Assembly (NCBI GenBank): GCA_928212115.1
Contig: CAKMRJ010005523.1
Coordinates: 109,888,733-109,952,732, forward strand
Reading direction: 5' to 3'
Length of the DNA stretch: 64,000 bases
DNA from: Lactuca virosa
Taxonomy: Eukaryota; Streptophyta; Magnoliopsida; Asterales; Asteraceae
In this document: piece by piece, positions 56,802 through 64,000 of the stretch
Position numbering within the stretch: position 1 is the first letter of the stretch
Layout of the letters: the number at the start of each line of letters is the position of its first letter
Made by a program: the position numbers and the translations under genes
Notes under the pieces: model-generated
Databases searched by the model: none
Told to the model about the DNA's origin: nothing
Seen by the model: the letters and a program-made list of their open reading frames with translations, nothing else

Positions 56802-58305
56802 CTTGTTTGTTTGATACTTGATGCAAAATAGTGATAATTAGTCGATTTTTTGCTGTCTGACTGATGAACTCGCCGAGTCCATGGGGGGACTCGCCGAGTT
56901 CATGTGTAAACTCATCCTACTCGCCGAGTAGGTTCGTGCACTCGGCGAGTAGGAGCCTCAGAATGTAGATTTTCGACTTTTGCTGCTGGAAATGGACTAG
57001 AAACATTACCCTAAACTGTTTTGGTGTTTTAAAACTTGTTTTAGTTGGTGTAATGGTTGTTCTAATCCATTTACAATAGCTTATATCAAAATTTCATGCT
57101 TTGTATGTGTTCATATAATTCTTGAAACTTTGATGATCATGTTCATGTTCTTATGAATTTAGAAGATGATAGGAATTATTTGCTGAATTGTTTAGGATTA
57201 ATTCTTGATCATTTATGTGTTTTAATGGAGTCCATAATTTGTCCTCAAGTTATGGATATCCAAAGGTCACTTCTTTTAAACACACACTTAAAACACATAA
57301 GTTACATGGAAATGAAGAGTCTTCATTTTTATGAACCTTTAATTCATAAGTTATGAAATGAAAAGTTTTGAATAGTTTCAAAACTTGTCCTCAAGTTTTG
57401 GAATTTGTAAAGTTACACACACTTTAATATACTTTAATTCCAAACCCTTAGAGTTTTAAAAGTTAAAATTCAACCCTTATACTATTTATAACATTAATGG
57501 TTAATTATTATATATATGTATAAGTTCAAAGTCGTCTTACCGCTAGTACGCCTCATTCACGAAGCCAGTCTATAAGGTGGGTATAAGGTTGTTGCCTATA
57601 AAATGGCAACTTAATGGGTGTCCACTCTCACCCACCGCTTGCTTGACTGGTGGAGGGTCGTTAGCCGAACGGGTAGGACAAGGACTTATAAATTCTCATT
57701 AAAAGTATGATGAATATTATAAAGTAACTAAACCTTTTATAAATTCCCAATCTTAGTTACTTTAGGAAAATGTGAATATGGTGCTAACCCATGAAATTCA
57801 CACTTTGTACCTTACCAAGTCGTTGGTGGAGCGTGTGTGGTTAACCGGCACACTAACTTGGACTAGTAAGGATCACGAAGGGTGACTTAATGTTTATCAT
57901 AGATCGGTGGAGCGTGTGTGGTTAACCGGCACATTGATTAGGTGATAATATTAAGGGTACCAAGTGAATTTGCATGGTTATTCACACCTTGTTTTGTGAT
58001 CCTCGGCATCCCAGTCACAAAACTTGAAGGGCACAATCGAGATTGAAACATGCCATTGAAAAGTTCAATGAATCTCAAAGGAATCTAGGAATTTCAAAAC
58101 CAATTAAACCTAATAATTCATTTCGTTTTCATGGTGGAAATTGGTGAATCGTCATTCACCTACCTTCAAATATATTATAGCTTAGATTACGGCATCCCTC
58201 TTCTAAGTTATAATATATTGTGTTGGATCCTAGCCTTAATATTACATTTGGGTGTATTATTAAGGATTCGATATATCTAATCTAAACTTGTTTTCTTCTT
58301 TTCAG
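56802..58305 (+). other. Leader of copia I with ACTCGCCGAGT cluster and duplicated hairpin
   Basis: Four 11-bp palindromes ACTCG[CG]CGAGT lie at 56868, 56889, 56919 and 56940, about 85 bp after the LTR. Further on, GGAGGGTCGTTAGCCGAACG (about 57653) and two copies of GTGGAGCGTGTGTGGTTAACCG (about 57826 and 57906) align with the leader of C. The leader ends TTCTTCTTTTCAG directly before the gag ATG, a good splice-acceptor sequence. A 67-residue frame at 57153-57356 has no family signature. Confidence 0.75.
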
Positions 58306-59506
58306 ATGTCTTCCAACAACAAAGCTTCGGGCTCTAACCCTACTGGCTCCTTTTCCCTCATGAACCTTTGTGGGAGGGTCATCTTTGATGGTTCCAACTT
58401 CATGGATTGGATCCGGAACATCAGGATGGTTACTCGTTACGAGGACAAGGAATATGTCCTCGATAAGGAGCTAAAGGAGCTTGATGAGTCCACTGCTACT
58501 CCTGAGGAGGTCGCTGAGTATCAGGCACATGAAAGAGATGCCACCAAGGTGGCATGCATCATGATGGCCACCATGACAGCTGAACTCCAAAAGTCCTATG
58601 AGGACTATTACCCTTTTGAGATGCATCAGGATCTGATGGAAAGGTACCATCAGAGTGCTCGTCAAGAGCGGTATGAAATAATCTCCTCCATGATCACTAC
58701 CCGTATGAAGGATAGCGAACCAATCACGAGCCACATGCAGAAAATGCAAAGGTATGTGGACCGTCTAATGAAACTGAATGTGAACTTCCCTGAGGAGTTG
58801 GCAATTGATATCATTTTGCACTCCTTGCCATCGTGTTATGATCAATTTCGTATGACATACCACATGAACAAGGAGGAAGTCACACTCAGTAAGCTTCAAG
58901 GACTTCTGAAGACTGCCGAAAGTGGTCTTAAGAGTAAGTCGGTTGCTACTCCTACTCCTACTACTACCCCTGTTTTGGCTATCGGGCAAGGCAAAGGGAA
59001 AAAGAGGAAGCACCCTTCGAAGGGTACCAAGGGAAAGTCCCTTGAAGGCTCCTCATCTGGAACCAAAGGTGGTTCTATCACTCCTTCTGCCATCCCTAAG
59101 GATGCTGAATGCTTCTACTGTCAAAATAAGGGGCACTGGAAGCGAAACTGCCCAAAGTACTTGCAGGATGTCAAGGATGGGAAAGTGAAACCATCCCATG
59201 CAGGTATTTACACTATATTGTCTAATAACTCACCATATTCTAATTCTTGGGTTCTTGATACAGGTTGTGGTATTCACATCTGTTGTGACTTGCAGGGCCT
59301 AAGAAGAAGTGAGGATGTGGAGCACGGAAAGATAAACTTAATCATGGGGAACAAGAAGGTTGCACCTGTTACCAAGATTGGAGTTTATACTTTGTTGCTA
59401 GATAGTGGGTTAAAGTTAGATTTGAATAAATGTGTGTACTCGTCTGAAATGGCGAGGAATATTATTTCCTTTCATGCTTTGTACAAACAAGGTTTTACCT
59501 TTTCTT
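58306..59506 (+). pseudogene. Copia I gag and protease
   Basis: The start is ATG 58306 (MSSNNKASG); an in-frame ATG at 58288 lies upstream of the acceptor-like CAG and is less likely. Gag shows a UBN2/gag_2-type domain (FDGSNFMDWIRNIRM, ERYEIISSMITTRMKD, LAIDIILHSLPSCYDQF). A basic Lys/Ser/Thr-rich linker and one zinc knuckle follow (CFYCQNKGHWKRNC, about residue 270). The aspartic protease WVLDTGCGIHICC comes next. At 59505-59507 a T run is one base short: reading leaves the frame, and pol continues in the next one. Gag forms the particle and binds RNA; the protease processes the polyprotein. Gag itself is intact. Confidence 0.92.
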
Positions 59507-62334
59507 TGATAATGAAGTTGGTAGTATTAATGCTTTCTTTAATAATGTTCTTTATTTTAAAGCATTACCTTGTGATGGTGTGTATGAAGCTGTATCGGTT
59601 GTAGATAATTTAGGAAATAATGTATTATGTATTGATTCTTCTACTAGCTTGGATAAAGCATCTTTGTGGCATTGTCGTCTTGGACATGTAAGCAAGAAAC
59701 GCATAGGCCAGCTCCAAAAGGATGGAGTCTTGGAGTCGTTCGACCTCAAGTCGGATGATAGTTGTGAGTCTTGTCTACTTGGAAAAATGACAAAATCACC
59801 CTTCACTGGTACTTGTGCAAGGGGTGAGGGTTTGTTGGACCTTATACATACTGATGTATGTGGACCATTCAAAACCGCCACAAGGGATGCTAATCGCTAT
59901 TATGTGACTTTTATTGATGATTTTAGTAGATATGGTTATGTCTACTTAATCAAACATAAGTCAGAAACTTTTGAAAGGTTTAAAGAGTTTAAACAGGAAG
60001 TAGAAAATCAATTGGGCAGGAACATTAAGATGCTTCGATCCGATCGAGGTGGTGAGTATCTTAGTACTGAGTTCCTCGACTATCTTAAGGAGTGTGGGAT
60101 TGTCTCACAATTGACACCTCCCAGGACACCACAGCTGAATGGTGTAGCTGAGAGGCGCAATCGAACTTTGTTGGACATGGTTCGCTCTATGATGAGTCGA
60201 GCTTCGCTACCAATCTCTTTTTGGGGGTATGCCTTAGAGACTGCCGCCCACATCCTTAATCTAGTCCCTACAAAGAAGGTTGCCAAAACACCTCATGAGA
60301 TGTGGACTGGGAAAGTTCCCAATTTGGACCACATCAAGATTTGGGGTTGCGAGGCTTTCGTGAGGCGCGAGACTCATGACAAGCTCGAACCTCGAAGTGA
60401 AAGGTGTATTTTCATCGGCTACCCACAAAATCCTTTGGTTACCTCTTCTACAGACCCAGTGAGAATGTGGTCTTTGTGGCTAGGAGAGGGGTCTTTCGAG
60501 AGAGAGAATTTATAAGCCAAGGAGACAGTGGGAGGCAAATTGACCTTGAAGAAATTCAAGACTCAATTGGTGAAGGAACCTCAGACACTAGCAATCAACT
60601 TGAGGAGGAAATTCCTGTTGATCCAGCTGACGAGTCTATACTTCCGAGGCGTTCCACAAGGGTTAGGAACACACCTGAGTTTTATTATGGATTTCATATT
60701 ACTACGGAAGGTGATACATTTATCAGTGACAGTACACTGGTAAATCTGGATGAACCTAACAGTGTTAAGGAAGCCATGGCAGGCCCAGAGTCTGCTAAAT
60801 GGAAGGAGGCTATGGACAGCGAGATACAGTCCATGTATGACAATCAAGTTTGGAACTTGGTTGACAATGTACCAGGCCGTAAGACAGTCGGGTGCAAATG
60901 GATCTTCAAGAAGAAGACCGACATGGATGGGAAGGTGCACACTTATAAGGCTCGACTGGTTGCGAAGGGGTTTACTCAGACTCAGGGATTGATTATGATG
61001 AAACCTTTTCACCAGTAGCAAAGATTAAGTCTATTAGGGTTATGCTAGCCATTGCTGCATTTCATGATTATGAAATATGGCAAATGGATGTCAAAACCGC
61101 TTTCCTTAACGGAAAGTTGGCTGAGGATGTTTACATGAATCAGCCAGAAGGTTTTGTCAGTGCAGAGTACCCCAATAGAGTGTGCAAGCTTGAGAAATCC
61201 ATTTATGGATTGAAACAAGCATCTCGAAGTTGGAATCTTTGTTTCGATGAGAAGGTCAAAGAGTTTGGTTTCTCAAGAAGTGAAGATGAGTCCTGCGTGT
61301 ATGTCAGAGCTAGTGGGAGTATAGTTAGTTTTTTGGTACTGTATGTGGATGACATACTACTCATAGGAAATGACATCCCAACCTTGCAGGAGGTTAAGTC
61401 CTGGCTTGGGAAGTGCTTTGCTATGAAGGACCTTGGAGAAGCTACCTATATCCTAGGGATAAGGATATTAAGAGAAAGGAGTAAAAGACTAATTGGACTT
61501 AGTCAGAGTATCTACTTGGATAAGGTGTTGAAAAGGTTCAACATGCAGAATTCCAAGAAAGGAGAATTACCGATCCAAAGCAATGCCAAACTGAGCAAGG
61601 CTCAGAGCCCGAGTACAGAAGATGAGATAGCTGAGATGAGTCGATTACCTTATGCTTCCGCTGTTGGTTCGATCATGTATGCTATGACTTGTACCCGTCC
61701 TGATGTGGCCTTCGCTTTGAGCATGGTCAGCAGATATCAGGGGAACCCTGGCAAGGCTCATTGGACTGCGGTAAAGAATATTCTCAAGTACCTGCGGAGG
61801 ACTAAGGATTGGATCCTTACCCTTGGTGGGAGTGATGACTTGAGAGTAGTAGGGTATAGTGATGCTAGCTTTCAGACTGATAGGGATAACTTCCGCTCTC
61901 AGTCGGGCTGGGTCTTTACCTTAAATGGAGGGGCAATCACTTGGAAGAGTTCCAAACAGGAGACTGTAGCTGATTCGACTTGTGAATCAGAGTACATAGC
62001 AGCGAGTGAAGCGGCAAAGGAGGCGATATGGCTGAGGAACTTCATCGGAGACCTTGGAGTTGTACCAGCTATTAAGGAGCCTATGGAGATTTTCTGTGAC
62101 AGCAATAGTGCGGTTGCCTTAGCCAAGGAACCAAGAGATCATGGCAGATCCCGACACATTGACAGAAAATATCACTTCATAAGACACAAGATAGAAGAGG
62201 GACTCCTCGTGGCAAAGAGGGTATCGTCAGATGAGAACCCTGCGGATCCCCTTACGAAGGGACTGACGAGGGTGAAGCATTTGCAGCATGCGAGGCGCAT
62301 CGGGCTGAGGGACGATATTAGTTTTACAGATTAG
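59507..62334 (+). pseudogene. Copia I integrase, reverse transcriptase and RNase H
   Basis: The GAG-pre-integrase motif LWHCRLGHVSKKR leads into integrase: first Asp in HTDVCGPF, second in FIDDFSRYGYVYL, Glu in NGVAERRNRTLLDM. A one-base shortfall in an A run at 60427-60430 shifts the frame, and another in a G run at 60985-60987 shifts it again. RT follows (KWIFKKKTDMDG, MDVKTAFLNG, SIYGLKQASRSWN, catalytic LYVDDILLIGND). RNase H is SQSGWVFTLNGGAITW, ADSTCESEYIAAS and RHIDRKYHFIRHKI, ending with TAG at 62332-62334. All domains are complete. With such similar LTRs, three homopolymer indels may be sequencing errors and the element may in reality be intact. Confidence 0.93.
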
Positions 62335-63172
62335 ATAGCCTTTTCTGAAACTTGTAAAATGTAATCGACGTTTGATGATGAATAAAATTTGTGATTTATT
62401 TATGAGTAAAGTGTTGCTATCATTGTCAATTATTTACTATTGTTTCAGTTTTGCATGTTTTGACTTCCAGAATAATTAATTTATTCAAACTCTCCACAGT
62501 CGGTCATATGTCGGAAGTAGGTATGAATCAAGACTGTCATGAATTGGGATTGTAGATGACTAAAGGTGTTTAGCCATAGCAATGGTTGCTACAACATTCA
62601 TGAGTACTCATAAGTTATGAGTATTGGAATAAACCCACGCTCACTTGTATCACTTCATGGAATTTATCTCGAGTGATCGTGAGACGGTAATATCATATAA
62701 GTCTTCAAACCTAGAGATATGAGTTGTTACCTATGAGTTGGTTGTGCATTGATTGCACGTAAACGCATCAGTAACTTGATGTTATAAAACGTGCCTTTGT
62801 GTGCAATTCAATAAGTAGTAGAACAAGCATATGAGTCGAAGTTTATCTGTTCCTTCTAGAAATAGAAGCGATATCTGGGCCCCTCGATGATTTTGTGTTG
62901 ACCCATGTACCGGGCCCGGTCAGAACTAAATTGATGTGTTCAGTTAAGTTCTTTGTCAAACAAATCGGAAATCGAGAAACAACTGCTAGACAATAAGTAA
63001 GACATTGTTCCATGTATTTGTCCGGCTGATATCATGAGAGCAGAGGATTATATGATCACTTATCTAAAATGGCGCTTCATAGTTCACAAGAGTTTTCGAG
63101 AGCTACGATTGCCGGTTGGTTCCTGAAGTAATATAGGCAAATACAGTTATTAGACTTATCCAAGTGGGAGTC
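62335..63172 (+). other. Tail of copia I with polypurine tract
   Basis: 838 bp, non-coding, aligning with the tails of G and C. It ends CCAAGTGGGAGTC before the 3' LTR, the primer tract for plus-strand DNA synthesis. Confidence 0.85.
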
Positions 63173-63914
63173 TGTTGGATAAGATGTCTAAGTCCATAAC
63201 TTATTTGGTATATACTTGACCCGACCCGGCATGGTCCATTTGGGTTGCACTTCACCCAAACTAGTTATGGATAATTTATGAGAGTTGTATACTTACGATT
63301 TATTAATATATTATAAGTTATAATATATTAATATAAAGTCATGTTACTTAATTAGTTTTAATCTTGAATTAATTATGAATTAATTTAGTGATTAAAAGGA
63401 AGACTAATTAAATCATGGGCTATTATATTTATATAGTGTGGGCTAACACTCATTTGGGAATGGGCTAAGCTTATATGGAAGTCCATGGAGCTTTTACCCA
63501 TGGATCCTTGGAAGAGGAAAAGACATGGGTTATTAGGGTTTCACCCTAACCATGTACACTATATAAACAAGCTTATGTTGCATGAAAAAACACTAAGGTG
63601 TGTGTAAGTGTGGTGGCCAAAATCAAGAGTTAGTATACTCTCTCATACATTTTCCAAGTTTGTGGTGATTTGTGATTTCCATTTGAGGCATTCACATTAT
63701 TGGTGCTTGGCTCTCAAACTCCAAGGAATCAACAATCAACAAAAGGTATGTAATTCATCTAGTTCTTTTATGGTTAAAAGTACCCCATGCCATGCTAGAT
63801 AGGTTATAAACCTTGGAAAATAATATTTTGCATGTATCTTAGACAAACATAGATCCAAGGTTTAATAGGGTTGCATGTACACTTAGGAAGTGTTAGAATG
63901 CTCAAAACCCAACA
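63173..63914 (+). repeat. 3' LTR of copia I
   Basis: 742 bp. By eye it is identical to the 5' LTR except for loss of 11 bp near 63484 and one base fewer in a T run (about 63279) and an A run (about 63744). Confidence 0.97.
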
Positions 63915-63919
63915 GTATC

Positions 63920-64000
63920 AACCCCGAGTCCATAATGACTCCATATAACATCACATAGTTGTGTCGGGTCCGTATCAATGCAAGTCCACATTGACTCCAT
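63920..64000 (-). repeat. Continuation of the gypsy LTR of H beyond copia I
   Basis: AACCCCGAGTCCATAATGAC and GTGTCGGGTCCGTATCAA continue the tandem units seen at 55590-55770, confirming that copia I split this LTR. It runs off the window. Confidence 0.8.

Larger units (their letters stand above)
56029..63914 (+). mobile_element. Full-length Ty1/copia element I (Tork/Angela-like), young
   Basis: 7,886 bp, with LTRs 56029-56783 and 63173-63914 flanked by GTATC (56024-56028; 63915-63919). All parts are present: PBS, leader of 1.5 kb, gag, protease, integrase, RT, RNase H, tail, polypurine tract. RT wording such as HDYEIWQMDVKTAFLNG is that of the Tork/Angela (BARE-1-like) lineage. The LTRs show no substitution by eye, only an 11-bp and two 1-bp length differences. 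The insertion is therefore very recent. It sits in the LTR of H. Confidence 0.96.

Overview
This is a plant nuclear window made almost entirely of nested transposable elements, with one recognisable host-type gene, a SKP1-like gene near 18.8 kb. Plant origin is shown by Ty1/copia elements of Tork/Angela (BARE-1-like) type, Ty3/gypsy chromovirus-type polyproteins, tRNA-iMet primer binding sites, plant-type LINE remains and TA/GA microsatellites. Dense copies of the 11-mers ACTCGCCGAGT and ACTCGGCGAGT in several elements suggest Asteraceae, probably lettuce (Lactuca). That assignment is from memory of lettuce repeats, not from a search.

Left nest, 1-7419. A gypsy LTR end (F, 6492-7419) was hit by a copia element (G, 3930-6491, only its 3' part in view). 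G was in turn hit inside pol by a second gypsy element (E, 1-3929, only its 3' part in view). Then, to about 23.0 kb, comes older, AT-rich, lower-copy DNA. It holds a SIRE-like LTR (~8166-8905), two Helitron 3' ends (9524, 14661), an Athila/Tat-like LTR piece (~14975-15925), a MITE with GGTGCTGTTTG termini (16571-17376), a MULE-like element (~17576-18625), the SKP1-like gene with a broken C-terminus (18802-19245), and a decayed 5'-truncated LINE (~20085-22075).

Middle nest, 23040-50912. The outermost copia element A has LTRs 23040-23996 and 33801-34027 + 50594-50912, with target duplication ACTAG. Its gag-pol is decayed. It contains a 571-bp insertion with a 16-bp duplication (27292-27862), a small LTR element without coding capacity (B, 30301-33704, duplication GACTC), and copia element C (34028-50593, duplication CTCTT) sitting in A's 3' LTR. 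C itself contains a full-length minus-strand gypsy element D (36813-45689, duplication TGGAT) inside its gag. All four duplications can be read directly, so the insertion order is secure.

Right nest, ~52090-64000. A minus-strand gypsy-derived element (H) has a gag region (53990-55268) and flanking LTR-like sequence, but no visible pol. Its right LTR was split by a very young full-length copia element (I, 56029-63914, duplication GTATC). I's two LTRs differ only by three indels. Its gag-pol is complete in content but broken by three single-base shortfalls in homopolymers, which may be sequencing errors.

The most interesting signals are: short palindrome pairs at the same place in the copia leaders but with different sequence in each family, and the same palindrome shared by a gypsy LTR and a copia leader; a duplicated hairpin motif with GGTTAACC core in the copia leaders; a SKP1-like gene whose ancestral C-terminus survives in another frame; and elements that appear to have moved with already dead coding regions.
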